Assembly (NCBI GenBank): GCA_023213395.1
Contig: CM041465.1
Location: forward strand, 155,813,741-155,877,740
DNA length: 64,000 nt
Origin: Cycas panzhihuaensis
Taxonomy: Eukaryota; Cycadophyta
Direction of reading: 5' to 3'
Both the position numbers and the translations under genes were made by a program. Under the pieces are notes generated by a model. The model was not told the origin of the DNA. It saw only the letters and a program-made list of their open reading frames with translations, and ran no database searches. Of the stretch, positions 11,083-22,905 are shown one piece after another; within the stretch, counting starts at the first letter, position 1, and each line of letters starts with the position of its first letter.

Positions 11083-13487
11083 TTTGGTATTAGAGCAAGC
11101 ATTATTTAGATTCAAGAGTCTCACAACAACTTGTCACGCCTATTTTTGGTATGTGAATGATATTATTCGTCGATGCCATTTAAACTATAGAAAAAATCTT
11201 TTATATTTGTTAATATTTCATTTATATTATGTTTGTTTCATTTTTTTATTTTTTGAAATCATTCATAGCCAGTTTAGAACTAGTGATTATGGCTCCCACG
11301 TTGCTCAGAACTATTGCACATAACTGATTGTTTTATTCGCAATTGAATTCTCTAATCATTAAAAGAAACCACACTCAATTCCGTCACCTGTGCTGAGAGA
11401 AATTTCGTTCAAAATAACCATATGTCCATTTTTTACTTTTTCTGCTCTGTTACTTCATTCTAAATCTACAACGGTCATTCATCATGAAAATTTACCAACT
11501 TCTAGCTATTTGACATACCTAGCAACTCTTGAAATCTCATGAGAAACTGTGCACTCTGTGGAGAGTTTGAGTCAAGTGAACCTCCTCGCCCAAGTTTCTC
11601 ATCATTTTCCTTTGTTTCTTTAATTTATATAAAGCATTTTTTTATTTTTATTTTTTTTTTGGTGAATTGAGTCTATATATTTGAGTGCCCCTCATCTGTG
11701 TACAAGATTGAAGAATTTTGATCACTGTTTAATGCTAATTCTACTTGAAATCGCCTCCGTTCTTAAGACTGACTGCTATTTGTCCTTCTCTGTCATTGTT
11801 TTCACTTAAAACGTGATTAAAAAAACCTTTTTTTCGATCTCTTTTCTTTTGATTGATATTGTAGGTAGTGGTGCCCATCATTTGCCTAGTGTTTTGAAGT
11901 CTTTCAATTGATTTTTAGAGGTTTTACAGCTCAAAATTCATCCCACGTTGCCTCTGCGCCCTCCAACAAGTTACGCAGTTGCGTGACGTTTTTTATATAT
12001 TGATTTATATTATAAATTTTGATTAAGGTTATAAAATTTAATATTTGTTAATAATTCTTGAAATTTGGGTGGTTTATAGGGTATTAGCCCCCTTCGTTTA
12101 GCCTCCAGTCCCTTTTCATCCATGTGACCTTATCCATTCGAGCTTTATTAAGAGGTATTTTTTACTTTTTAAGATATTTTTGACCTTGACTCATTTTAAG
12201 AAGCTGATAAAGCCTATTCCAAGCTATTTAAGGTCTGCAGCCTTCGTAGAGACCAAGCTATGATAATTGATCCATATGACCGTGCTCTCCATTTTAAAAT
12301 TGGGTTTATTTACTTTATTAAGATTTTTCATTGTATTTTTACCTAAAGAGAACCTATCACATTTATCATTATAACTTACCTCTGGAGTATTAGATTTCAA
12401 CAAAACTAGTCTCGTTAGAACCGTTTTTTAGAGATCTTTAGAGTGGTGTTATCACTTGACTAATTTGAGTCCATTTCAGTTGAGTTTTAATCGATCAAAG
12501 TGGCAACTTTTTTTAGCATTTATTCTATTAGCCATAAAGAGGTTTAATTATGATTTTTGCAATAACTTGATCATTTAAGCTCTGATTTTAGAACCATAAG
12601 AAATGTCGAAAAGCTATTTCAGAGCACTTCACGTTGGAATTAGTTTCATTGTATTTTGACATTATTTTGTAGGACTTTGAAACTGCTAAAGTTGATATTC
12701 TAGTTCAGTCCTAAACAAACTTATTTAGTAATATTTTTTAAGTATTTCTTCATTTCAAACAATTATATTTAAGCATTATCTACTATTTGTTAGTTTCTTG
12801 GAGTTATTGTTGGCATTTCATATACATTAGAAGTTATTTTGTAGCTAACTGACATCAATTTCATCTCCTTAAGCTTCAAGAAACCTAAGTGTAACAAAAC
12901 ATAAATCATATACCATCTATTTTGATTTTATTTTATTTTTTGCATTATCAAATAAATATAAATAGTTTCTTGGCATTTTTAATCACTTTAAGCATAATTT
13001 ATATTCAAAAATTGCAAGTTTTATATAATTATTTTTATTCTTATAAAGGAATAATTTGGCATTCAAAATCTAATATCATTGTTTTGCAATACTATTATCT
13101 TGCATATTAGTTAAGAAGTTACTTTTTTTTTTCAAAAGCTTTAGTCATTTTTTCAACTTAAAATTAAAAAAAAAACTTAGTTTCAAGGTTCATTGATTTG
13201 TTATTTATCTTAAAAATTCAATCTAATATTCTGAAAGTTAATTGACATCTAAGTATTAATGATTTCTTTGTTACATTACATCATAATCAAATGAGCATAT
13301 AACTTCTTACTGCATGTTAGCATTTGTTTCTTGGTTCATTAAAAGAAAAAGAATATCTTGATTCCTTTTATTAGTACTTATTGTGACTTGATATAGAATT
13401 GTGCATCATACTCTCATTTGAGAATTACTTCTTTTATTTATTCATTAAAAATCATATTTGTTGATTATGTACTAAAGTCTTTACATA
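11083..13487 (+). other. LARD1 leader, no gene seen
   Basis: About 2.4 kb of AT-rich DNA between primer-binding site and gag. Short open frames (11084-11323, 12922-13110) show no family motif. I see no repeat or RNA gene in it. Confidence 0.5.
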
Positions 13488-14052
13488 ATGGCAATGAATC
13501 TAAACAACATTAGTTTTTCTATATTTGATGAAAATGACTTTCAATTTTAGAAAACCGTAATGAAAACATATTATGTCAAATGACCTTTGGAAATATATTA
13601 ATGATAGATATGAACCGAATAATAAAGAAGATTTGAAAAGGGATAATGAAGCCCTAGCTCTTTTATTTTGTAGCATAGATGATAATGTATTTTTTAGTGT
13701 TTCTGAAATAACTACATCCAAATTAGTGTGGAATGTATTAGAATTGATTTATGGAGGAGATACGTTAGATTTTAATATTACTAATTATATTAATGGCATT
13801 TTTTCTGTGAGGTAGATGTTAGAACAAGTATATTATGATAAAAATACTAACGTCTTTTATACTAATATAGTTTTCAATAAAAATAATGACTCCAATGTCA
13901 TATTTGGTAAGAAGATATATATCATGGATTCAACTAAAGTAAAGGACAAATATCATGACAAAGCCATTTTCATTCATTCAAATCAAACTATCTCTACTAC
14001 ACCTACTTGGAAGTTAGTCTCACTACATAATGTTGAAGAGACATTTTATTGA
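13488..14052 (+). pseudogene. LARD1 copia gag relic
   Basis: Starts at ATG 13488 with MAMNLNNISFSIFDENDF. After a stop and a frameshift it opens as SNDLWKYINDRYEPNN, KRDNEALALLFCSIDDN and ITTSKLVWNVLELIYGG (13573-13815). This is the standard copia gag pattern, where D-L-W and a W-x-x-L near the end are conserved. A second open stretch (13816-14052) has no recognisable domain. No zinc knuckle is visible. At about 185 codons it is shorter than a full gag. Confidence 0.8.
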
Positions 14053-14199
14053 AAGGATGACAATGTAAGTTGTTATTGACTACATCAAGGATGCTGATCA
14101 TCAAGCTAAAGCACAAGTATTCAAAGTTTTTGTCAAGCACATGTACCACAAGTTCAAGAAAAAATAAAAGATAATCGTGATAAACATTAATGGGGAGTT

Positions 14200-14533
14200 T
14201 ATTGGGGCTAATGTTCATTACTCCACTCCCACTTTAGACACATGTGAATGAACACATATTAATGGTAAGTTAGGTGAATTTAATTTTATATTGAGTTATG
14301 TATTATTTTATTATTATTTAAATTTTGGAGGTTGAGGAGGTTTCTCCCCTCCCTCAGAACTATATATATTTTAAGGTGCATAACCCTAGTGTCTTTTAAC
14401 ACCACCTACTTTGGAGATTTGATGTATACTCTCATACAATGGTTTGAATAATATGATACTTTGGCTTATTTCTTACAATATAGATTAATTTTTGTATACT
14501 TATTCTACTCTGCACTCTATTTATTTTCTAACA
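14200..14533 (+). repeat. LARD1 3' LTR
   Basis: Second copy of 10751-11082. The first base pair is TA instead of TG, and the end is TTCTAACA. Differences from the 5' copy are mostly transitions. Confidence 0.9.
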
Positions 14534-14589
14534 AGTCTCACCCTATGTTATAACAAGTATATAATACATAAAAAATATAATATAATGAG

Positions 14590-15400
14590 GTGTCATTAGA
14601 TATTTTAATAGATTTATTAATGCAAACTAATATTTTCAGATTAAGATGTATTATAGGAAGAAAGGTATCTAAAGTTATAATTGATGGTGGTAAGTATGAA
14701 AGTATGGTATTCGATAAAATGGTAGAAAAGTTAGGATTGAGTTATGAAGTACATCTACATTTATACTACATTCTTGGTTAAAAAAGGAAATGAGATGACT
14801 GTTGATAGGAGATGCTTGGTTAAATTTAGCATCAAAAAATCATATTAAAATGAGATATGGTGTGATATAACTTAGATGGATGCATGCCATCTATTATTGG
14901 GGAGACCATGGCAGTACGACAGAAACTCATTTCATAATAGAAAGAATAATATCTACACATTTTAGAAGAATGGTATAGAGGTGAAGTTATTACCACTTAA
15001 GGAGCAAGGGTATATGAAAAGCAACCTAACTGTTAAAGAATTTATAAAATATATATAAGAGGCCAACACTTGTCTTGCCTTAGCAACAAGATAAATAAAG
15101 GAGGATAACATAGAGATACCAAATGAGATAGCAAGGTTATTGGAGAAGTACAATGATGTTATGCCAAACGAGTTACTCAATGGCTTATCACCCATGAAAG
15201 GCATTCAACACCACATCAACTTAATCCTATGGTCAAATTTACCAAACCAAGTAGCTTATCAGTTAAGCCCAATAAAGAATGGGGAATTAAATTGATAAGT
15301 TAGTGAATTAGTATAAAAATGAATGGTGAGAGAAAGTTTGAGTCCTTTCGTAGAGCATTGGTGACTCTAAAGAAAGATGAATCATGGTGAATGCGTGTTA
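14590..15400 (+). pseudogene. G1 protease and reverse transcriptase N-terminus
   Basis: Protease: NIFRLRCIIGRKVSKVIIDG, where the family D-G-G/S-G catalytic stretch reads IIDGGKYES. Then VEKLGLSYEVHLHLY, MDACHLLLGRPWQYDR and KNGIEVKLLPLK follow, which is the C-terminal half of a gypsy protease with the L-G-R-P-W-x-D signature. From about 15100, PNEIARLLEKYNDVMPNELL and HHINLILWSNLPNQVAY give the reverse-transcriptase lead-in. It is cut by the X insertion at 15404. Confidence 0.88.
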
Positions 15401-15404
15401 ATTC
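15400..15404 (+). other. Target-site duplication of copia X, left copy
   Basis: AATTC directly left of the X 3' LTR. The right copy, GATTC at 38394-38398, differs by one base. In the gypsy protein both copies cover the same Asn/Asp-Ser codon pair, which is what a 5 bp duplication predicts. Confidence 0.7.
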
Positions 15405-15608
15405 TAAAAACAATATTCAAAGAATGAGAATAGTTCAATGATTATTCGAGAGATGATCTTTCAGTAAGTACAAAGAGATTTAGTAACCACTTATTACATG
15501 TAAGCCACTTGTTATCCTTATAACAAAGAGAGATTGATACATAACCCTCATTAATTAACTATACAATATGAGGTATGTTAATATCTTAGATAAAACATTA
15601 TTCTAACA
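15405..15608 (-). repeat. X 3' LTR (204 bp)
   Basis: On the minus strand it begins TGTTAGAATAATGTTTTATC at 15608, preceded by the purine tract AAGAGAGGA. It aligns end to end with 38191-38393, for example over AAGTACAAAGAGATTTA and ACAAAGAGAGATTG on the plus strand. Confidence 0.9.
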
Positions 15609-15944
15609 TCCTCTCTTAATGTTTTATCTATTTTAAACCAAGCTTATCTCTAGGAAATTGAAATTTATCTTTACTAAGAGGTTTAGTCAAAATATCTGTA
15701 ACTTGTTCATTGGTTATTTAATGTATTAAGTATATTTCTTTGTTCTAGACCTTTTCTCTGATGAAATGATGTACTTCAATATGTTTGGTGTTGGTATGAA
15801 AGACTAGATTCTTTATTAACTTTATTGTGCTCTAATTATCACAATAAAGAGTGGTTGGATTATTTTGTTTCAGTTTCAAATATGTCAGCAACTATCTTAG
15901 CCATATTTCTTTACAAAATACACTTACTACTAATTTATATTCAT
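15609..15944 (-). pseudogene. X RNase H C-terminal segment
   Basis: The minus strand reads NNPTTLYCDN, then NTKHIEVHHFIREKV, then ITNEQVTDILTKPLSKDKFQ. This is the classic end of copia RNase H (K-H-I-x-x-x-x-H-F-I-R, then D-I-x-T-K). It ends just before the polypurine tract. The next upstream piece of the same domain lies at 22445-22579, on the far side of El2. Confidence 0.88.
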
Positions 15945-16492
15945 AAGAGAAAGAATAATAATGGAACATGATCTATTTGAGGAACAAGATATGATACATA
16001 TAAACTATGAAAGGATAATACTTGATTAATAAAAAGATAATAGAAACATAGACTACATAACATGAGAATAATAGGGAGGGGATTAAACTACAATTCAACC
16101 TATTATGCAAACAAGATAGGGAGGAAATTAATCTATAACTCAACCTATGAGAAAAGTTTTAGCAGTATAACAATGACTCCAAAACTTATTTACAAAATAA
16201 GTAAAGTAAGGCTCCTTATAAAGGAGTTTTAATGATCAGGATTGTGACACATGTCACTGATCAAAAGAGTAAGAAAAGTCTAAGTAAAACTTTACTTTCT
16301 AAGAGGAGTAGAATAGTGACAAGTGTTACCATCTAATATTGATCTTCTACTAAGCACATATGAAAAAAGCCACAAAAGATAAAAGATAATTTAAAAATAA
16401 AATAAAAGATCACTTTAGCATAAAGTCTAAAGTGACAAAAACATAAATGTACAAGGTCAAGACTTGATGCTTCAAATATGAAAGTTTTAACA
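15945..16492 (-). repeat. El2 3' LTR
   Basis: On the minus strand it begins TGTTAAAACTTTCATATTTG at 16492, preceded by the purine tract AGAGAAGG. It aligns with 21959-22444 but is about 60 bp longer. The extra length is a tandem duplication near 16075-16150, where AGGGAGG-x-x-ATTAA occurs twice. The left edge is approximate. Confidence 0.85.
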
Positions 16493-16499
16493 CCTTCTC

Positions 16500-16960
16500 T
16501 GAACGTATATAACATTAAGTCGAATGCTGAGGTCATCTCTGAAGTACTCAAATTTCTATTTAGTGAAGATATTGACAAGTTATTGATCAGTTAGCTTGTA
16601 GACTAGATATGTATCCAAGAGGTTGTTTCAGATATACTTCCTTAATCAAATCATTGTTGAGAAATGTGCTTTTGACATTTATTTGGTATAATAGTCACTT
16701 GTATTGAGTAGCTAATGCCATGACTATTTTGATGGTGTTCATATTCGTGATAGGTGTAAATGTCTCGTTATAGTCGATACTTTCATATTATTTAAAACCT
16801 TTTGCAACTAGACGAGCCTTATGTTGTTCAATAGTACCATCAGATTTATACTTAATCTTGTAGATCCACTTACAACTAATGGCTTGTTTTCCTAGTGGTA
16901 ATTCAGCCAAGTCTCATATATTATTTTGATAAATAGAGTGGATCTCATCACCTATGATAA
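16500..16960 (-). pseudogene. El2 reverse transcriptase fused by deletion to RNase H end
   Basis: The minus strand reads KWIYKIK and [18 protein letters not shown], then FTPITNMNTIKIVMALATQY, KSTFLNNDLIKEVYLKQP and LGYIS. It then passes directly to QLVNIFTK and KFEYFRDDLSI, the last residues of copia RNase H. The palm with the YVDD catalytic pair and most of RNase H are gone. The junction is near 16600. Confidence 0.85.
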
Positions 16961-17299
16961 CCCGCCACCTTTCATCTGTATATGCCTTCTCAAAAGTGGA
17001 AGACTTAGGAGTACTTGCATGGTTTATAGTGTCTAATGGTCACATTTTGGATGGTAGTTTACCCTCAATAGTTTGTGTACCTACAATACCATTTAAGCAA
17101 CTTCTTCATCGATGGAGTCATTATTTCATTGTCTTGAGATGATGTTGTGTGCTGAACCTCTAAAGAACTTGAAGGACTTGATGAAGAAACTAAGGAAGAT
17201 GATGAGGAAAGAGAAGTAGGTGTTGATGAAGGACAAGATATAGAAGATGCTGAGGAAACAGATTCCTCAACAATTACTTTTTCTTTATTAAGGGAGAGT

Positions 17300-18720
17300 G
17301 GAAGGGAACTGAATTCTTTTCATTATCTTCTACAAAGATAACGTCTTATAAAGTATGTATCTTTTTATCAATCAGATCAAATAATCTATATGCTTTATTG
17401 CCATGAGTATATTCAATAAAGATGTTTTTGAGACTTTTGTCATAAAATTTCCATCTTTGATCTTAGGGAACATTCATATAGGTCGTGCACCTAAAGGTAC
17501 ATAAGTGACTAACCATGGGTTTTTGACCAGTCCAAGCCTCCTCGGATGTCATGCTCAAAAGTGCCATAGTGGAGTTACGATTTGAAAGATAAATGGCAAT
17601 GAAAAGTGATTCTACCTAATATTCCTAAGAGAGATTTCATATATGCATCATTGTTTTTATCTTACTGACTAAAAGTGTCATAGTGGAGTTGCGATTTGGA
17701 AGATAAGTAGAAGTGAGGAATGCTTCTACCTAATATGCCTGAGAGAGATTTCGTAGATGCATCATTGCTTTTGTCTTATTGACCAAGGTTTTGTTCATGC
17801 ATTTTACTACACCATTTTATTGGGGTGTATAAGGGGTAGAAAATTAAAATTTTATGCCATTCTGAATATAAAATGAGTTGAACTCCTTGGATGTCATCAC
17901 CATTGTCAAATCTGAGTATCTTAATCCACATGACTATTTTAATTTTCACTACAAGTTTAAATTCTTTAAACTTGTCTAATGCTTCTAACTTATGCTTGAG
18001 AACGTAAACTCACACTTTATGTGAGTAATCATCAATAAAAGTCATAATAAAAGAATATTCTCTATGTGATTAAGTAGACATGGGTCCATAAATGTCTGAG
18101 TAAACCAACTGCAATAACTATTGAGCTCTTCAGGCCATATCTTTCTGAAAAGGTTCACGATGCTATTTTCCTACAAGGTATGATTCACAAAGGTAATTAC
18201 CCCCAAAAATTTTAGGTAAGCCATAAACCATATTCTTCCTAAACATTTGTCTTATATTGTTCACATTTAGATTTCTAAGTTGCTTATGCTATAACTGAGT
18301 CTTATTTACAGAATATGAGACAAAGGCATGAGATGATATAGATATTACGTCTAATTTGTAAAGGCCATGATCTTCATGACTATACCAACTATTTGATCTT
18401 CTTTGTTCCGAATAATACATTTTCTATCTTTAAATAGTACACTCATCTATTATTTATCTAATTAACTAACAAAGAGCAAGTTTTTAGGTATCTTAGGAAC
18501 TAAAAACATATTACCACTAGGAAATGCAGAATGTTGATTATTATGAAGTGTAATTTGATCTACACCTAATATCTCTATAGTGATATTATCTCCAAAGGTC
18601 ACTATTTCTCTTTTGTATTCTTGAAAATCTAATAACAATTCTACATCACTGTCATATGATATGATGCTCTAAAATCTATAATCCAAGTGTTGTCATTATA
18701 ACTACCATTGGATGTATAAA
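17300..18720 (-). pseudogene. El2 integrase and protease relic
   Basis: The protease motif reads WIIDFRASYHMT near 18690-18655 (family D-S-G-A-S, here D-F-R-A-S). GAG-pre-integrase and integrase follow to about 17340 and match El1 in order and sequence, with heavier decay. A local repeat of about 120 bp in the integrase region (17560-17650 against 17670-17760) carries AGTGTCATAGTGGAGTT-type sequence twice. Confidence 0.8.
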
Positions 18721-18934
18721 AAATCATGTCATTTTGATTATGCTAAGCTATGTAGCTTTAGAAACTACCACGAACTATCCTTGTAGGATCTCAACGACGA
18801 CCACCTCGGAATGCATTTTGAGTTGGTCCTTGAAGCTATTATTGTTGTTGACATTAATTTATTTACTATTGTTGATGTTAATTTTGTTGTTGTTATTATT
18901 GTTGTCGTAGATTACTTTGTCTCTTTCTATATTC

Positions 18935-19715
18935 TGGCTAGCTGTGGCCTATTTTGCTACAGTAATGACAAATGATAGTCTTAGATTTAATATTAATATT
19001 GTCAAATTTCTTTAGAAAATTTTATTTGGGTTAAAATGATTATTTCCCTTTAAACTTAGCTGTAAAAGCATATGATATGCTTGCTTCATCTTGTCATAAA
19101 TATATTTTTTCTTTCTACAACAATAATTATTTTAACTCATTGAAAGTTAGAATAGATAACATGCCATTTCTAGATATAACTAAGATGGATCTATTATATT
19201 CTTTAGAAGAGCATGAATTATTATTGTAACCAAATCTTCATTTAAGACTGGTTTTTCAAGAGTTGTTAGCTAATTACTGATAGTTTTAACAGATGACAAT
19301 TAAGTCGATATAGATTCAACATATTGTAAATTAAATAGCTTAACTTTATATATCATATTTCTAGCATTATCTCTCTACTCATACAATAATACAATTATAT
19401 CTCAAACTTCTTTAGATGTTGTAGATTCAATATTCTGATCAACATTATCATTAACAGACAAATGAATAATTATCAGTGTAACATCATCTTTCGCTTTGAA
19501 TGCAGTCATTGCATCATGGTTAATATGTATCAAATTATGTGGATTTACTAGATCTAAAGTTAGTTTGGGTTTGGCAATGGTGCTAGAAACATAACCCCAC
19601 AACTCATTCATTATCAATAGATTTTTTGTTTGCTTCTTCCATGTTAGATAATTTTTAGTATTTGTTAATTTTATTATATTGGTGTTAAGCATCTGAGTTG
19701 CTATGATAACTTAAT
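18935..19715 (-). pseudogene. El2 gag relic
   Basis: Open from 19692 to 19402 with MLNTNIIKLTNTKNYLTWKK, ELWGYVSSTIAKPK and LSVNDNVDQNIESTTSKEV, nearly the same as El1 gag. Downstream are the degenerate zinc knuckle and an Asn/Gln-rich low-complexity tract (about 18830-18910). It would have formed the particle shell. Confidence 0.85.
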
Positions 19716-19719
19716 GTAG

Positions 19720-21943
19720 CTGATAATGAGCTTAGAAAATTTCGAGTTTACGCTGCTTAAGTTCCACTCAATTTTCTAATTTAATTAGTATAAGATAAAA
19801 AATGTGGATAGAATATAAGGCTTCGCTCATAAGTCATTCAACTTGATAACAAAATCAATGTTAGCCAAATTATCAATACCAATACAATTGAGGCAGAGTA
19901 AAATACTCTTTTCAAGTCTTTCCACTTAATATTTTAATTGATTTTAGAAGTGGATGAAATTGTGCTTGTAGGCCTTTTTACGCTGTTATAAACTTTATCA
20001 ATATACTTTAGAAAATATAAAATAGTTGCTCAAAAAATAGTGATGCAACTAAGTACCAAATTCAATATCTAAATGAGATATTCAACAACTGTAAATAAGA
20101 GGTTTTTAATGCCTTAATCAAGCAAATTTAAGAAGTAAACTATCCACCATAAATGCTTGGGATAAAAAAAATGATCCCTACACACTAAGCAAAATGATAT
20201 TTGTATTGATTATAGTTATTTTTTAGCTCTAAAGTGTTGTCTCACTTAATTCAGATCACCACGCAGGAAGCCCAATGAATAAAAGTGCGCCAAACGAAGT
20301 TGATTTAAGTCATCAAAGTACATGCAAAATTTTTTATATGATGTTAGTGTGATTAACCCACTAAAAGAAAATCTTAAAAACAAGTGAACTTTAAACACTT
20401 GTAACTCACATTAATGACCTAAGTAGCCTTTCAGGGAGCTTAGTGTCATTTATAAAAAGGAAAATTTCTAGTTATTATGATAGTAATCACTTAATAAAAG
20501 TGAAATTATGTTTGAAAAATTACTTGTAATTTTTTTTTAAAATCTTTAATGTGCTTAACACATTAAAAAAATGATAAAAGGGATTTTCAAGAAGGAAAAT
20601 AATAAACTAAATGATAGAACTTTAGGTTATTAAAGTTTCAAAGATAAAATAAAAAAGAAAATATACCAAAGTATATTTCAAATGATATAACCTAATGTTA
20701 TGAAACTTAGAAAAAGTCATAAAATTTTTCCTTCATAAAAAAATATAGTGGCGACGATGATAAAGAAAGGCATAAATTCACTTCAAATTCTAATTGATTA
20801 AATCTACAAGTGGAATCAAATTTATGGATCAATCGATTTAATCGATTTTAAGGAGGACGACTAATTCGAGAGGAGCTTGGAGGTAGGAAAGATGACTCAT
20901 TAGGTAGTTGTTTGGTCATTGGATCCACTAGATTTAGAGAGGAGCTGCCTAAACTTTAAGAGCATGCATGAATTAATCAGCCCAATTAGTGAAGAGATGC
21001 TAAGGTGAGACACCCACACAGTTCCAGATTAGTGTTGGGGTTGCACACTAGGCAGGAGAAAGGCACAAGGGAATAGAGCCACTAATAGAGAGTGAGAAAA
21101 TATGCCAAATATAAATAGAGATAAGTAGTTGCGGTTAGACACCAACTCTTGAGGTGTATTAACATGAAAAGAGCTGCCAACGAATTGTGTTGGGAGCTGC
21201 CTACTCTATGGGAGAACACCCCAGCCAGAGAAGTTAGAAAATAAATAGAAGCCAAATGATATCACTACCTGCAAATAGATTGTGGAGCCATTGGAGTGCC
21301 CCCCTCCCCCATTTTCTAGTAATGAAAAAATCCAACCATAAGGAGGATTGTCCTCATATAGAGAAAAGAAACTAAAAAAGTAGGATTAATACATACTCTC
21401 TTCAATGAAAGCAATTTTACATAAGGAGCTCTTATAGAAAATAAAATTTTTTATTTTTCAATATTGCAAAAATAACAATAGAAGACCACTAGACAACCTA
21501 TAAGATGGAAATTTTTTTTATATATTTGCCCCCACAATATAATCTATTAGAAAGAAATCCTCCCATTTTTTTACAAATTTTTGCACCATAAAATAGTAGG
21601 TATCTTCTTAACATAAAAATCTACAATATAAGCTATAATGGAGAAATTAAAAAAACTACAAAGCCTTTTCTCCTCTTCATAATATTAACCATTTTAATAC
21701 AAGGCATGTAAAATTTTTTTTATAAACTAACTTCTAACAAAAAGATTTGCAAGTTTTTTCACTTTAAATCCTTTCAATCTTAAATTTATCACTTTAACAT
21801 TTAATAAAAAAAATTCAAGAAATTATTTATGAAATTTGAGAGGAAGAGTACAAAAGTTACTCCTGTTGGATCGCCTTCGTATGGCAAAGGTTGTCACCAA
21901 CCTTAAAATATAAATACTTGGATTCGTTTATCAAAAGCTCTTT
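19720..21943 (-). other. El2 leader, no gene seen
   Basis: About 2.2 kb without a gene. The block 20860-21330 is GC-richer and repeats GAGCTGC-type words, as does the El1 leader. A C-run (CCCCCCTCCCCC) lies near 21300. Confidence 0.5.
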
Positions 21944-21958
21944 ACATTAATACCAAAT

Positions 21959-22444
21959 TGAGAGAGAATAATAATGGCACAAGATATATTTGAGGAATAT
22001 GATAAAACACATATAAACCATGAAAAGATAATACTTGATTAATAGAAAGATAATAGAAATATAGAGTACATAGGGAGGTGATTAAACTATAACTCAATTA
22101 ATGTGAAAAGTTTCAACAACAAGACAATAACTTCAAGGCTTCTTTACAAAATAATGAAGGTAGGGCTTCTTATAAAAGAGTTTCGATTATTAGGATTATG
22201 ACATATATCATTAATCAAAAGAGTAAGAAAAGTCTAAATAAAACTCTACTTTCCAAGAGGAGTATGATGGTGACAAGTGTTACTATATAATATTGACTTT
22301 CCACTAAGTACACGTAGAAAAAGTCATAAAAGACAAAATAAAAAATAATTTAAAAATAAAACAAAAGATGAATAAAGCATAAAGTGACAAAAACATAAAT
22401 ATACAAAGTCAAAAATTAATAATTAAGATATGAAGGTTTTAACA
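21959..22444 (-). repeat. El2 5' LTR (486 bp)
   Basis: The minus-strand start reads TGTTAAAACCTTCATATC at 22444. The inner end lies beside the primer-binding site at 21955. It pairs with 15945-16492. Confidence 0.88.
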
Positions 22445-22579
22445 ATTTGGCTTTTGCAGATGATAATATAACAATTAGTTTCTTTTTGTTGCACTAAGAT
22501 ATTGTTGTTGAACTAAGAAAGAAGTAGTATTTAGTAGTTGATTTCCTATATTTTTTGTCTCTTACTTAATTATAGCCAC
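22445..22579 (-). pseudogene. X RNase H middle segment
   Basis: A 135 bp island between El2 and D. The minus strand reads RKSTTKYYFFLSSTTIS, then KKKLIVILSSAKA. This corresponds to copia RNase H R-K-S-T-S-G-Y-x-F and L-S-S-x-E-A-E. It joins to 26161 on one side and 15944 on the other. Confidence 0.85.
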
Positions 22580-22905
22580 TATTAAGTGTAATATCCAATT
22601 ACATAATTATCCCCATTTATACTCTCTTTAAATTTATTTGTATTTTATATATTTGAGGTCTTCTTAAGTTGTGTGCTACATAGAAATATGTGTTAGTGCA
22701 CAATATTGACTAATGGGGGTTTTCTCACAAGTGGCGAGTTGTATTATAAATATGTACATCGTCCTCCTTTCTAATTTGATGTTTGGCTATTCTTCTATTT
22801 TATTGTTTTAACTTATACATACTTCATTTTTTTTATGTTTCATTTTTTTATCATTCACTCACTATGTTCATCTATTATTTTTTATAGTAGATTTATTTTC
22901 TAACA
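22580..22905 (+). repeat. D 5' LTR
   Basis: Starts TATTAAGTGTAATATCCAAT (the partner starts TGTTGGGTGTAATATC) and ends TTTTCTAACA. Both copies are 326 bp and share ATAGTAGATTT near the end. Confidence 0.9.

Larger units (their letters stand above)
10751..14533 (+). mobile_element. LARD1: non-autonomous copia derivative with two LTRs
   Basis: A plus-strand element with a 332 bp 5' LTR (10751-11082) and a 334 bp 3' LTR (14200-14533). The primer-binding site is TTTGGTATTAGAGC at 11083, and a purine tract AATGGGGAG sits directly before the 3' LTR. The 3.1 kb interior has a 2.4 kb non-coding leader and then only a gag relic (13488-14052). Protease, integrase and reverse transcriptase are absent, so it depended on another copia for movement. 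Flanking 5-mers (TATCT and AGTCT) agree at only three positions, so a target duplication is not demonstrated. Confidence 0.88.
15945..22444 (-). mobile_element. El2: Ty1/copia element inserted in X RNase H
   Basis: A minus-strand relative of El1: 5' LTR 22444-21959, primer-binding site (TGGTATTAATGT at 21955-21944), leader with a GC-richer block, gag 19715-19130, protease, integrase, and the start of reverse transcriptase. The coding region then jumps from reverse transcriptase to the end of RNase H near 16600, so about 1 kb of pol is missing. The 3' LTR is 16492 to about 15945. Right flank ATTTG and left flank ATTTA are similar but not cleanly placed, so the duplication is unproven. Confidence 0.88.

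Noticed and set aside
10746-14538. TATCT and AGTCT as a target duplication of LARD1
   Set aside because: Only three of five bases agree; too weak to separate from chance, and it is unclear that LARD1 lies within G1.
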